Assembly (NCBI GenBank): GCA_905203995.1
Contig: CAJKXZ010000004.1
Span: forward strand, 1-64,000
Length of the DNA: 64,000 nucleotides
Direction: 5' to 3'
Origin: an uncultured Methanomassiliicoccus sp.
Lineage (GTDB): Archaea > Thermoplasmatota > Thermoplasmata > Methanomassiliicoccales > Methanomassiliicoccaceae
Shown here: in pieces, positions 35,442-44,320 of the stretch
Layout: the number at the start of each line of letters is the position of its first letter
Position numbering within the stretch: the first letter of the stretch is position 1
Translations under genes and position numbers: made by a program
The notes under the pieces: generated by a model
Told to the model about the DNA's origin: nothing
What the model saw: the letters and a program-made list of their open reading frames with translations, nothing else
Databases searched by the model: none

Positions 35442-36817
35442 GGCTTCGGCCGTCTTTTTTCTATTTTTTCCGTAATCGCTTCCAACGAGAGACCTTTTGT
35501 TTCTGGTACAAATTTCCAGACGAAAATTAAAGACAGCAGGCCGATGAGAGCGTAAATGAAGAAGACACCGTTGGTGCCAAAGAGACTTACCAGGCTGAGG
35601 AACGTAAGGGAAATGATGAAATTGGAGCTCCAGTTAGCAACGGTTGCCGCACTCATTGCTTTACCCCTTACTTTGAGGGGATAGATCTCAGCAATCAGCA
35701 GCCAGAAGATGGGTCCAAGGCCGATGGCGAAGGAAGCAATGTAAGTCATCAGGAAAACTGCCGTATAGAGACCTAAAGAGCTAGCACCAATGCTAAAGAC
35801 GAGACCGAGGCCGAGAAGCGAGAGTACCATGCCGCTCATGCTGAATAACAGCAGCGGACGGCGGCCTACTTTGTCTACTAAAAAGATGGAGATGATGGTA
35901 AGAATAACATTGACGATGCCTACGCCGACGCTGGCCGCAATCGAAGCAGTAGCGTCAGCATAACCAGCGAATTCAAAGATGGTCGGAGCGAAGTAAATGA
36001 CGGTATTGATGCCCGTTGCCTGCTGCAGGACCGCCAGCATAATCCCAATAAGCGTTAAACGTCTGATCGCGGGAGACCACAGTTCACGTAGTTTAGTATC
36101 CTGCTGTTCTTCGTTCTCTGCTTCCATCTGCCGGATAGCATGCTCTGCCCGATCACAGTCATAAGTAAAACCGGATGCGACACGGATCGCTTGATCAACC
36201 CGGCCTTTGAAAACCAGCCAGCGGGGGCTAGCTGGTAGAACTGCCATACCAATCAGGAGGGCAGCAGCTGGAACTACTGCTGCGAGAAACATCAGGCGCC
36301 AGTCGCCACTTGGTGAAAAATAAAGAGAAACGACGTAAGCTAAGAGAATGCCCACGGTAACCATCAGCTGATTAAGTGAAACCATGGCTCCGCGAATGTT
36401 GGCTGGTGCCACCTCTGAGATGTACATGGGGCTGATGAAGGAGGCTACGCCGATACCAGTACCAACGATGAAACGACCGATAAAGAAGGTATAGATCTCC
36501 GGGGCGGTGGCAAGAACAATTGTACCAGCGATCACCAGCAGTGCTGCCCCGATAATCGATTTTCTGCGGCCCAGTTTGTCGGATAAATAACCACCGGAGG
36601 CCGCACCGATAATCGCTCCTACCAGCACCATGGCCACAGCCCAGGAACGTTCGGAAACGGTCAGTGAAAAATCCCGCTGGACAAAAAGAATCGCACCGGA
36701 GATGATACCTGTATCAAAGCCGAAGAGAATGCCGCCGATTGCTGCCACCGCTGCGGCAATATAAACTAAGGGAGGAATCTTGAGTAGTTTCTTAGTCTTC
36801 TGGCTTGGGGATTTCAT
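35438..36817 (-). CDS. Sugar-porter-family MFS transporter
   Basis: 459 residues with twelve predicted helices. Sugar-porter signatures are GGILFGFDTGIISGA in helix 1, GRRKS after helix 2, FIGRFIVGTGIGVAS, the QQATGINTVIYFAPTIF motif in helix 7, and PETKGLSLE at the C-terminus. Members move hexoses or pentoses with H+ or by facilitation. It is the last gene of a minus-strand operon, otsA-otsB-porter, 10 bp after otsB. It may take up a glucosyl precursor or carry trehalose, but the substrate is not determined by sequence. Confidence 0.88.
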   Translation of the reverse strand: MKSPSQKTKKLLKIPPLVYIAAAVAAIGGILFGFDTGIISGAILFVQRDFSLTVSERSWAVAMVLVGAIIGAASGGYLSDKLGRRKSIIGAALLVIAGTIVLATAPEIYTFFIGRFIVGTGIGVASFISPMYISEVAPANIRGAMVSLNQLMVTVGILLAYVVSLYFSPSGDWRLMFLAAVVPAAALLIGMAVLPASPRWLVFKGRVDQAIRVASGFTYDCDRAEHAIRQMEAENEEQQDTKLRELWSPAIRRLTLIGIMLAVLQQATGINTVIYFAPTIFEFAGYADATASIAASVGVGIVNVILTIISIFLVDKVGRRPLLLFSMSGMVLSLLGLGLVFSIGASSLGLYTAVFLMTYIASFAIGLGPIFWLLIAEIYPLKVRGKAMSAATVANWSSNFIISLTFLSLVSLFGTNGVFFIYALIGLLSLIFVWKFVPETKGLSLEAITEKIEKRRPKP

Positions 36818-36827
36818 GAGTTATTGT

Positions 36828-37586
36828 TTATTCTTCAACTTGTCCATTATTAATGTAACGCTGATCTAGTAGTTTTTTTAGAATAAATCTTAAACTTTCA
36901 ATATTCGGCAGCCGATAGTTAGCGGCAGTCGTTCCGTCGCCGATCTTAATTGTCATACTTTTGTTCTGTAAGGCTTGGAATGCATCTTCATCGGTAACAT
37001 CATCACCAACATATATAGAAGCAGTACAGCCAGTATGTTGAAGAAGGGCCAGACAGACATCGCCTTTATTTCTTCCCGGCTGCCGCAGTTCCCAGACTTT
37101 CTTACCGGCGGTGATTACAAAATTTCCAGAAAGGCGTTCAACAATTTCTTTAATCTTTTCTTCGTCTTGAGCAGCAACGTGGCGGTAATGAACACTAATC
37201 GAATATTTTTTCTCTTCCAGTTGCACACCTTTAAAATCTTTTAAAAACTTCTCTAATTTATTTTTCAATTGTAAAATATCATCATTATCTATTTCCTTTT
37301 CATTAAGGAACGGACATTCGAGACCGTGGCTACCGATTAAGTTGGTAAACGGTACCTTTTCTTTTAAGTCAGCTAAACTGCGGCCGCTGACAATCCAGAC
37401 TTCTGTATTAGGCAATGCTGACAATTTCTCCAGGATCTTTCCCAAGTCCTGATCCAGCTGGGCATCCTGCGGACGGGCGACGATGGGGGAGATCGTCCCG
37501 TCAAAGTCCAGCATCAGCAGCAGCTTAGCTGAGGAGGCTAACTGTGCAAGCTCAGCAGCCAGCTTCCCATTGTCGGAAAAATTCAT
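36828..37586 (-). CDS. otsB: Trehalose-6-phosphate phosphatase
   Basis: 252 residues from ATG 37586; an in-frame ATG at 37622 would add a tail inside otsA. HAD-superfamily motif I is LLMLDFDGTISPIVARP, with catalytic DxD. Motif II is VSGRS. Motif III/IV includes GRNKGD, with its lysine, and YVGDDVTDEDAF. Trehalose-6-phosphate phosphatases use this set to release trehalose. It overlaps the end of otsA by 35 bp, which implies coupled translation. Confidence 0.88.
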   Translation of the reverse strand: MNFSDNGKLAAELAQLASSAKLLLMLDFDGTISPIVARPQDAQLDQDLGKILEKLSALPNTEVWIVSGRSLADLKEKVPFTNLIGSHGLECPFLNEKEIDNDDILQLKNKLEKFLKDFKGVQLEEKKYSISVHYRHVAAQDEEKIKEIVERLSGNFVITAGKKVWELRQPGRNKGDVCLALLQHTGCTASIYVGDDVTDEDAFQALQNKSMTIKIGDGTTAANYRLPNIESLRFILKKLLDQRYINNGQVEE

Positions 37587-38952
37587 CCAGCCACCAGAAA
37601 ATATCATGCTCTTGGACTTCACGACGCAGTTTTTGACAGTGATTTATTTTTTCTCTCTGCTTCATGCGCAATGCTTTTTGAATGGCTTTGCCCATCGCTT
37701 CAATATCGTAAGGATTGACAACAATCGCATCTTTCATACCTTCGCTGGCTCCGGCGAACTCACTGAGGATCAAAACACCTTTTTCATTGACCGCAACATA
37801 CTCTTTGGCTACCAGATTCATGCCGTCAATAACTGGTGTCACCATCGCCACATCCGCGATTTTGTAAAGCATCAGCAGCTTATCTTCTTCGATCTTGCGG
37901 TTAATGTAAATGATTGGTGTCCAGGAGGGCGTCTGAAAACGGCCGTTTATGCGTCCGACTGTTTCTTCCACATGGCGCTTCATTTCTTTGTATTCGTTAA
38001 TGTTGACCCGCGTCGGTGAAGCGATCTGAATGAAGGACACCTTCCCCCGTGCCCGCGGGTTAGCTTCTAAATAACGTTCAAAGGCCAGAAAACGGTTGAG
38101 AATGCCTTTGGTGTAATCTAAGCGGTCTACTCCGAGAATAATCCGTTCGGCATTGATTGATTTTCGGGTCGCTTCTGCTCCTTTAAGGATATGCGGTGCA
38201 CTGCCGCTTTTAGCATACGTTTCATAATCAATGCCAATCGGAATCGCAGCAATTTTTGTTTTTCTTTCATTATAATTGATTACATTATCTTTTACTTCAG
38301 CCTGCGGGAACTCCCGGCAGACGGTAGAAATGAAATTGTCAGCATGTGCTTTCGTATGAAAACCCAGCATGTCGGCGCTGAGCAGTCCGGTCAGCAGTTC
38401 TTTCCGCCAGGGAATGCAGGAAAAAGTCTCCGCAGCGGGAAATGGAATGTGCCAGAAAAGGGCGATCGCCGCTTCCGGCACTTTTTTTCTCAAGAGATCC
38501 GGAACTAATGAAAAATGCACATCTTGAATAAAGACACGGCCGCCAGCCTCTAACTCTTCCGCTGCCGCCTCAGCAAATTTCTGATTAACACTTTTGTAAA
38601 CTTCCCAGTAGTTCTTTTTAAACTGGGCATTTTCCTGAAATAAGTGGCAAACCGGCCAGATAACCCGGTTGCTGAAACCGAGATAGTAATCGTTAACTTC
38701 TTTCTGAGTCAGCCAGATTCTCCGCAGTGTGTACTGGGGAGCCGTCGGCGGCACGCGCACACAGCCTTTAGCGTCGCTGCAGTCTTGATCAGCGTCACCG
38801 CTGCCCCAGGCGATCCAGGTGCCTTTCGCAGCCTGCATTACGGGGTCAATGGCCGCTACCACACCTCCCGTCGGAACCGAGCAGTCAATATGCTCTCCAT
38901 TGTACTCATGGACATAGGGTTCCCGATTGGAGATAACGATTAATCTATCCAC
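37552..38952 (-). CDS. otsA: Trehalose-6-phosphate synthase (GT20)
   Basis: 466 residues, GT20 family. It makes trehalose-6-phosphate from a nucleotide-glucose donor and glucose-6-phosphate in the cytoplasm. Landmarks are SNREPYVHEY, the donor-site loop PTGGVVAAIDP, HIPFPAAE, LGFHT, GVDRLDYTKGI and NPYDIEAMGKAI. Start is GTG 38952. A TATA-like CTTAAATA (minus strand, 38977-38984) lies about 28 bp upstream, so the transcript is probably leaderless. Trehalose is a compatible solute; with the porter this forms an osmotic or stress operon. Confidence 0.92.
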   Translation of the reverse strand: MDRLIVISNREPYVHEYNGEHIDCSVPTGGVVAAIDPVMQAAKGTWIAWGSGDADQDCSDAKGCVRVPPTAPQYTLRRIWLTQKEVNDYYLGFSNRVIWPVCHLFQENAQFKKNYWEVYKSVNQKFAEAAAEELEAGGRVFIQDVHFSLVPDLLRKKVPEAAIALFWHIPFPAAETFSCIPWRKELLTGLLSADMLGFHTKAHADNFISTVCREFPQAEVKDNVINYNERKTKIAAIPIGIDYETYAKSGSAPHILKGAEATRKSINAERIILGVDRLDYTKGILNRFLAFERYLEANPRARGKVSFIQIASPTRVNINEYKEMKRHVEETVGRINGRFQTPSWTPIIYINRKIEEDKLLMLYKIADVAMVTPVIDGMNLVAKEYVAVNEKGVLILSEFAGASEGMKDAIVVNPYDIEAMGKAIQKALRMKQREKINHCQKLRREVQEHDIFWWLDEFFRQWEAGC

Positions 38953-38974
38953 CTTGGAAATTAAGAGAACACAG

Positions 38975-38988
38975 CCTATTTAAGCGAA
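38975..38988 (-). promoter_or_regulatory. TATA box of the otsA operon
   Basis: The minus strand reads GCTTAAATAGG about 28 bp upstream of the GTG start of otsA, consistent with a leaderless mRNA. Confidence 0.55.
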
Positions 38989-39013
38989 TTCCGTGGAAAA
39001 AGTAGAAAGGGGT

Positions 39014-39955
39014 TTATTGAGAGTCTAACCTCTCAAGAACGGCGGACAGAATGATCGGCAGGGTAATGGTGGCATCACCTTCGACCGTCATGTAGTCAGC
39101 AGCCGCTTTGACTTTTCCCCAGGATACAGCTTCCCGCACGCGGGCGCCGGAAAGGGAACCATCGTATTCTTCGGCTGTAGTCAGATAAACAGCGTGATCT
39201 AAACCGCCGCGGAACTGATTCCACCAGATGGTGTGGTGCTTAGAGATACCGCCGCCGACCATGATCGCTCCCGACTCTTCCGCATCAAAGACCATATCCA
39301 TCAGGTCCTGCTCGTCTTGGAAGAGATCAATGTGGAGATCGCGGTGCTCCTGCCAGTACATCCAGACCTGACTGCCGAAGGAACCGTCAGTAATGCCCGG
39401 GACAAAGATCGGTACATTTTGCTTATGGCACCAGTAGAGCAGTGAACTCTCATCGTCAACCATCGCTCCGACCTGATCAATCAGTTCGCGGGTAGAAATC
39501 GAATTGCGGCCTTTCAGAATCTTTTTCAGCATCGGCTGCATCTTTTTCTCGAGGACAATGCCGTAGCTGGAATTAGGCACTAAGACATTTCCCAGCCTGT
39601 TGATGCCCTGGTCATAGAGCTTAGCGTCATCCATAATGAATTCGCCGTGATAGTATTTTTTCCAGGTTCTGGCTAGATCGTGGTCTAAAGTGCCGCAGGT
39701 GGTAATGATAACATCAACCAGACCGCGCTTTACTAATTCAATAATTACTCCACGGGTTCCCGTGGCCATAATGCAGGCGGGGAAGGAGAGGAAAACAGTG
39801 CAATCTTTCTTTTTCAGCATTTTTTCAGTAATGTCCACAGCATCAGCCAACTTTTTAGCTGTGAAACCTCCGCAATTGCTCATTTGACTGATGAGCTCGT
39901 TAACCGTCATGGCCCCGCCGATTTTAAGATCAACTACAGGCTTTTTAGTATTCAT
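39014..39955 (-). CDS. dys: Deoxyhypusine synthase
   Basis: 313 residues from ATG 39955. An earlier in-frame ATG (40039) would add 28 residues inside the next gene, and 313 fits archaeal family size. It transfers the aminobutyl group of spermidine to aIF5A using NAD. Conserved stretches are IGGAMTVNELI, SFPACIMATG, the NAD-site VGGGISKHH, and AVSWGKV, which contains the lysine that forms the enzyme-imine intermediate. It confirms the archaeal (or eukaryotic) nature of the translation system. Confidence 0.88.
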   Translation of the reverse strand: MNTKKPVVDLKIGGAMTVNELISQMSNCGGFTAKKLADAVDITEKMLKKKDCTVFLSFPACIMATGTRGVIIELVKRGLVDVIITTCGTLDHDLARTWKKYYHGEFIMDDAKLYDQGINRLGNVLVPNSSYGIVLEKKMQPMLKKILKGRNSISTRELIDQVGAMVDDESSLLYWCHKQNVPIFVPGITDGSFGSQVWMYWQEHRDLHIDLFQDEQDLMDMVFDAEESGAIMVGGGISKHHTIWWNQFRGGLDHAVYLTTAEEYDGSLSGARVREAVSWGKVKAAADYMTVEGDATITLPIILSAVLERLDSQ

Positions 39956-40014
39956 CAGAGCAGCAAGCACAAAGCTCGCTAAAAAAGTTATCTCTCTTTG
40001 CGCAGCCTTCTTGC

Positions 40015-40587
40015 TTAGGAACGGCAGGGAATCAGCCATTTCTCCATAATTTCCTGCAGTTGGGTAAAAGTTGCTGACAATTCACCGCTGTTGTCCACTT
40101 TATCCCAGCCCGCTGCCACGGCAAGCATCTTTTTCCGGATGTCGGCAATGCTCTCTTCGGTCTCAAACATTTCCCACTCTTCATTGCGCAGGTGGATTCT
40201 TTCCATAGCTGTGGCCGGATCAACATCCACGAAAAGCTGATGATCAGGCTGTGGAAACAGTTTAGTAAGGAAAGTATAGCCGGGTTTCACCAGCTTAGGC
40301 GGCAGATAGGCGGCACTCATCGAATACCTGACGAAAATAACTACCTCAGCAGCAGATTTTTTCATGTTGGCAATTGAAAGTAAAAGATCGATGATGAAAA
40401 AGATCACTGACAGAAAATATTTGATCCCTTCACCCTGCAGGCAGGTTTTCATCAACTTTCCGCTGAGACGTTCAGAAGGATGGACGTAAATTCTTACTGT
40501 TTGGCCGCAGGCTTCATAGCGGTCTCTAATCCATTCCGCCACCGTATTCTTTCCTGAGCCGTCTGTTCCTTCAATTACGATCCACAT
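40015..40587 (-). CDS. Thymidylate-kinase-like P-loop kinase
   Basis: 190 residues from ATG 40587 (MWIVIEG). The P-loop is GTDGSGKNT, with Asn where thymidylate kinases usually have Ser. The nucleoside-site motif reads FVRYSMSAAYL, where the usual DRY aspartate is replaced by valine. These changes leave doubt whether dTMP is the substrate. It lies upstream of deoxyhypusine synthase on the same strand. The length matches the Tmk family. Confidence 0.7.
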   Translation of the reverse strand: MWIVIEGTDGSGKNTVAEWIRDRYEACGQTVRIYVHPSERLSGKLMKTCLQGEGIKYFLSVIFFIIDLLLSIANMKKSAAEVVIFVRYSMSAAYLPPKLVKPGYTFLTKLFPQPDHQLFVDVDPATAMERIHLRNEEWEMFETEESIADIRKKMLAVAAGWDKVDNSGELSATFTQLQEIMEKWLIPCRS

Positions 40588-40834
40588 CTGCACAACACTT
40601 TTCAAATTTTGCAGGGCAATGTTATTTGCCCTATTAAATGACTGTTTTACGCAAGCAATTTTCTTTGACTAAACTCATTGTCAGCTAGGGAATATTCAAA
40701 TTAACTTCTAATAAATTCATATTTTTATCTCTGAAGCGCACCATCAAACCATTCATGATCTTCACCGCTGCGGTATGAATCGGACTATCTTCTTCAGACA
40801 ATGATATTAATGAAGAACGCAATCTTCTTAAGCG

Positions 40835-42277
40835 ATGCTTCAGAATCTTGACCCTCATAAAAAACTCAAAAAAGGTGAGTTTAAGAAACAGATCCCTAAC
40901 CTTCGCAACCAGTTAGGCGAGCTGCAGCGTAAACTACGCCGGGCTGAGATTCCGGTAATCATTCTTTTTGAAGGCTGGGAACCGGCTTTGATGGCCAAAG
41001 TCATCAACCAGCTTTTGGTACCTCTGGATCCGCGGGGCTTTGATTATTACAATATCGGCCCTTCTAGCAATGAAGAAGCGAAACACCAGTTCTTGTGGCG
41101 TTTTTGGATCAAGACGCCGGCCAAAGGGCGAATTGCTATTTTTGACCGTTCCTGGTATTCTTCTTCAGCAGCGCGTTCGATGGACGCCGGCAGTGATGAG
41201 CTGATTGTGGGCGATCTCAAGCAGATTCATACTTTTGAAAGACAGCTGGCTGACAGCGGAGTCACTATCATCAAACTCTTTCTGCACGTGGAAGCGGATA
41301 ACCGTGAGCCGACTGATGAAGAGACCTGCGGTTTAGTCAAAGACGATCTTGATCTAATCAAAAGACAGGAGCAGTATCTGCCCCTTATTGACAAGATGAT
41401 CACTGCTACCGAGTCGCCTTTTGCTCCGTGGACGATTGTGGAGTCGGCCAATGAGGAATTTGCAACGCTGAAAGTCCTGAAAACTGTCGTCAACCGCATG
41501 GAATCCGCTTTAGAAACAAATAACAATATTTCTGACGGCGGCTACTGCCGGATGGAGTATGCGCCCATTCAATGCCAGCCGCCGCATCAAAAGTTAGATG
41601 ATGAGACTTATTATACTAAACTGGAAAAGTACCAGCAGCGGCTGAAGGTAGTACAGATGGAGCTGTATAAGCAAAAACGACCGCTGCTTTTGGTCTTTGA
41701 AGGCCGTGATGCTGCCGGTAAAGGAGGAACGATTCTGCGCATGACGCAGTCGCTTAATCCCCGCACTTATCAGGTAGTGCCGACCGGCGCACCCAATGAT
41801 GTCGAGATTGCCCACCACTACCTCTGGCGCTTTTATCTGGGACTGCCGGCCAAAGGCCATATTTCGATCTTCGACCGTTCCTGGTACGGCCGTGTTTTAG
41901 TTGAAAGAGTTGATAATTTAACCAGCGAAACAGACTGGCGCCGCGCTTACCGTGAAATCAATGAATTTGAAAAATCTCTGGTTGACGACGGCACCATTCT
42001 CATCAAGATGTGGCTGGAAATCAGCAAAGCTGAGCAGCTGCAGCGTTTTATTGAGCGGGTCGACAACCCTCTCAAAAATTGGAAAATCTCAGATGATGAC
42101 TGGAAAGCCCGGGAAAAATGGGACCGCTATACAGAAGCGATCAATGAGATGATTGCCCGTACTTCACCGCCTTATGCTCCGTGGATTATTATTGATTCCA
42201 ATGACAAACACAGCGCCCGGCTGCAGGCCCATAAGTCTGTCTTGGAAATTACTGAGAAAGAATTAGGGATTAAGTAA
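40835..42277 (+). CDS. Tandem-domain polyphosphate kinase 2 (polyphosphate:AMP phosphotransferase type)
   Basis: 480 residues of two fused PPK2 domains. The C-terminal domain (about 265-480) keeps the Walker A GRDAAGKGG, FDRSWYGRV lid and RVDNPLKNWK motifs. The N-terminal domain (about 15-240) has a degenerate loop (FEGWEPALMAKV), lacking the Gly-Lys pair, though FDRSWYSS remains. This layout fits two-domain polyphosphate:AMP phosphotransferases, where one half is catalytic. It would make ADP from AMP with polyphosphate. It is convergent, with no gap, to the antiporter gene. No ribosome-binding site is visible, so it may be leaderless. Confidence 0.85.
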   Translation: MLQNLDPHKKLKKGEFKKQIPNLRNQLGELQRKLRRAEIPVIILFEGWEPALMAKVINQLLVPLDPRGFDYYNIGPSSNEEAKHQFLWRFWIKTPAKGRIAIFDRSWYSSSAARSMDAGSDELIVGDLKQIHTFERQLADSGVTIIKLFLHVEADNREPTDEETCGLVKDDLDLIKRQEQYLPLIDKMITATESPFAPWTIVESANEEFATLKVLKTVVNRMESALETNNNISDGGYCRMEYAPIQCQPPHQKLDDETYYTKLEKYQQRLKVVQMELYKQKRPLLLVFEGRDAAGKGGTILRMTQSLNPRTYQVVPTGAPNDVEIAHHYLWRFYLGLPAKGHISIFDRSWYGRVLVERVDNLTSETDWRRAYREINEFEKSLVDDGTILIKMWLEISKAEQLQRFIERVDNPLKNWKISDDDWKAREKWDRYTEAINEMIARTSPPYAPWIIIDSNDKHSARLQAHKSVLEITEKELGIK

Positions 42278-44077
42278 TCACTTTTTCTTGATCTTCTGCG
42301 TAATCTTCTCGTTGGCTGCGGCGTACTTAGCACGCGGCAGTCCGCGGATAATGAGCGCTACGAAAACTACCAGACAAATGAGGATTACCGCCACTTCTTC
42401 CCAGAGCACCAAGGGATTGGGGACAATCAGCAGCACAATAAAGTCAATGGTTAGAATGAGCAGTACACTGCTGACCTTCATAAACTTCTCATAACCGCTG
42501 CTCTCTGCACAATCATTGTTGCGCTGTCTGCTTCTTTTACCGCCTTCGAGCATCACTTCATCAATCAGCTTCAGGTTGTGTACCAGATTGATAATCGGCG
42601 GCAGGAGAACCAGGAAGTTAATGATCATCGACAGGGAGTTGGCAATATGGATATTGCTGGGCAGTAGTGGATCCAGATTCTCGTAGATATACGGCGAAAG
42701 GAAATAGAAGATAATCTCGATCGCGGCGATAACCAGCAGGTCAATGTAGATCATAATGAATTTTGATCTAACGAGGGAAGCGGACTTTTTGGACGAACGC
42801 ATTCGTTCATAAGCGTCGCTGCGGACACAGGAGAGATGGTCAACCTTTTTATGAACTGCCTGCGGCACGCTGCTCGCTACTTTATCGTAAATTTTGTCTG
42901 AGTTTTTGGAGAGGAAGGGCAGTATGACCATCGAGACTAAGGCGGCACCGATAACCGCCGAGTAGAAGCTTTGGCTGACCACGCCGGCATCCAAGGCCGT
43001 TTTAGCAATGATAAATGCAAATTCACCCATAGCTACCAGGCTGACCGCGGACATGAAACTGATTTTCAGTTTTCTATTGCCTAGCAGGTAAGCTAGCAAT
43101 ACTGTTGAGACCTTTGCTAAAGCAAAGACGCCGAAGATGATCAGAATCAACGGGATATTGTGCAGTAGTTCATCGGGGACAATTTCTAAGCCGATGGAGA
43201 TGAAGAAAATGGCCATGAACAGTTCTTTCATGGGTTCGGTTTTAGTCATAATCTCCTGCGAAAACTGGCACTGCGAAACAATGACGCCCATGATGAAGGC
43301 GCCGATAGCCATCGAAAGTCCGATCTTAGTCGCGAGGAGTGCCATCGCAAAACAGAGGCCGATGGCGACAATCAGTAGCACTTCTGATGAAATCTTTTTA
43401 CCGATCCAGTCAAGAAGACGGGGGATAAAAATCAGACCAATGCCGATGCTGGCACCGATGAAGACGATAATGGCGCCGATCATGCCGATGATGGAACCTA
43501 ACGCAGGAGTATCGCCGACTAAGAGCGGCGCGGCCATCGTGAGAATCAGAACCTGGCCGATGTCTTCCATGACCGTAATGAGAATGATCGTTTCTGCGGT
43601 ATCTTTGTCAATTTTCTCCTGTTCTTTGAGTACCGCAGCAATCACTGCTGTACTCGATCCCGAGATCACCGCGCCAAGGAAAATCGATTCGACCATGCCC
43701 CAGCCCATGACGATCCCGGCCAGGTAACCGGCCAGTAGCATCAGCGGTAGCTGGATAACCGCTACCATCACGACAAACATGCCGCTTTTCTTCAGCTTTG
43801 CCAGATTAAGCTCTAAACCGATGAAGAACATCAGCAGCACTAAGCCCATATCAGAGAGAATTGAAACGATCGTTTCCGTCGAAGTAGAGGCGCCGTCCCA
43901 GAAATTTGCTAAGATGATACCGGCTGCTAGATAACCGATAATTGCCGGCATCTTCAATTTGGTAAAGATGATTGAACAAAAGCCGGCAATTAGTAACAAG
44001 TAAGTGATATTGACAAGTAGTACGGCTTCTTCCACAGTTATCCTATTCCTCTTCTCTGGCTCAAGTCTGGTTTTCAC
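42278..44077 (-). CDS. CPA2-family cation/proton antiporter (KefB/NapA-like)
   Basis: 599 residues. Twelve or so N-terminal helices carry CPA2 motifs: FTKLKMPAIIGYLAAGIIL, GLVLLMFFIGLELNL, SGSSTAVIAAV, and an AIGAFIMGVIVSQC stretch. A cytoplasmic linker (about 400-430) and further C-terminal helices follow, with no clear TrkA-N domain. It exchanges Na+ or K+ for H+. The first residues are uncertain: GTG at 44035 (VEEAVLL) is an equally possible start. Confidence 0.82.
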   Translation of the reverse strand: MKTRLEPEKRNRITVEEAVLLVNITYLLLIAGFCSIIFTKLKMPAIIGYLAAGIILANFWDGASTSTETIVSILSDMGLVLLMFFIGLELNLAKLKKSGMFVVMVAVIQLPLMLLAGYLAGIVMGWGMVESIFLGAVISGSSTAVIAAVLKEQEKIDKDTAETIILITVMEDIGQVLILTMAAPLLVGDTPALGSIIGMIGAIIVFIGASIGIGLIFIPRLLDWIGKKISSEVLLIVAIGLCFAMALLATKIGLSMAIGAFIMGVIVSQCQFSQEIMTKTEPMKELFMAIFFISIGLEIVPDELLHNIPLILIIFGVFALAKVSTVLLAYLLGNRKLKISFMSAVSLVAMGEFAFIIAKTALDAGVVSQSFYSAVIGAALVSMVILPFLSKNSDKIYDKVASSVPQAVHKKVDHLSCVRSDAYERMRSSKKSASLVRSKFIMIYIDLLVIAAIEIIFYFLSPYIYENLDPLLPSNIHIANSLSMIINFLVLLPPIINLVHNLKLIDEVMLEGGKRSRQRNNDCAESSGYEKFMKVSSVLLILTIDFIVLLIVPNPLVLWEEVAVILICLVVFVALIIRGLPRAKYAAANEKITQKIKKK

Positions 44078-44267
44078 TTACACTTTTATAGTATTTATGC
44101 TTGTTCTTCAATAATTATTATCTTCATTTTATATATTGTTATTATTATATGGGTTCACGCTTGAACGCATTCATACGTCTCCAACTACGATTTTCGCGGT
44201 TCCATTAATGATCAGCAACTCTGAGAAAGAAATACTGCTGAATGCCCTAAAAATCATGTCAGCAACC

Positions 44268-44280
44268 AATATATATAAAA
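44268..44280 (+). promoter_or_regulatory. TATA box of the pyrophosphatase gene
   Basis: AATATATATAAAA lies about 45 bp upstream of ATG 44321, giving a leader of about 20 nt. Confidence 0.6.
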
Positions 44281-44320
44281 ACTATAATACGACCTCAAAA
44301 CCTCGAAGAAGGTTCTGATT

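Noticed and set aside
39956..40039. N-terminal extension of deoxyhypusine synthase
   Set aside because: It overlaps the upstream kinase gene and does not match the family; ATG 39955 gives normal length.
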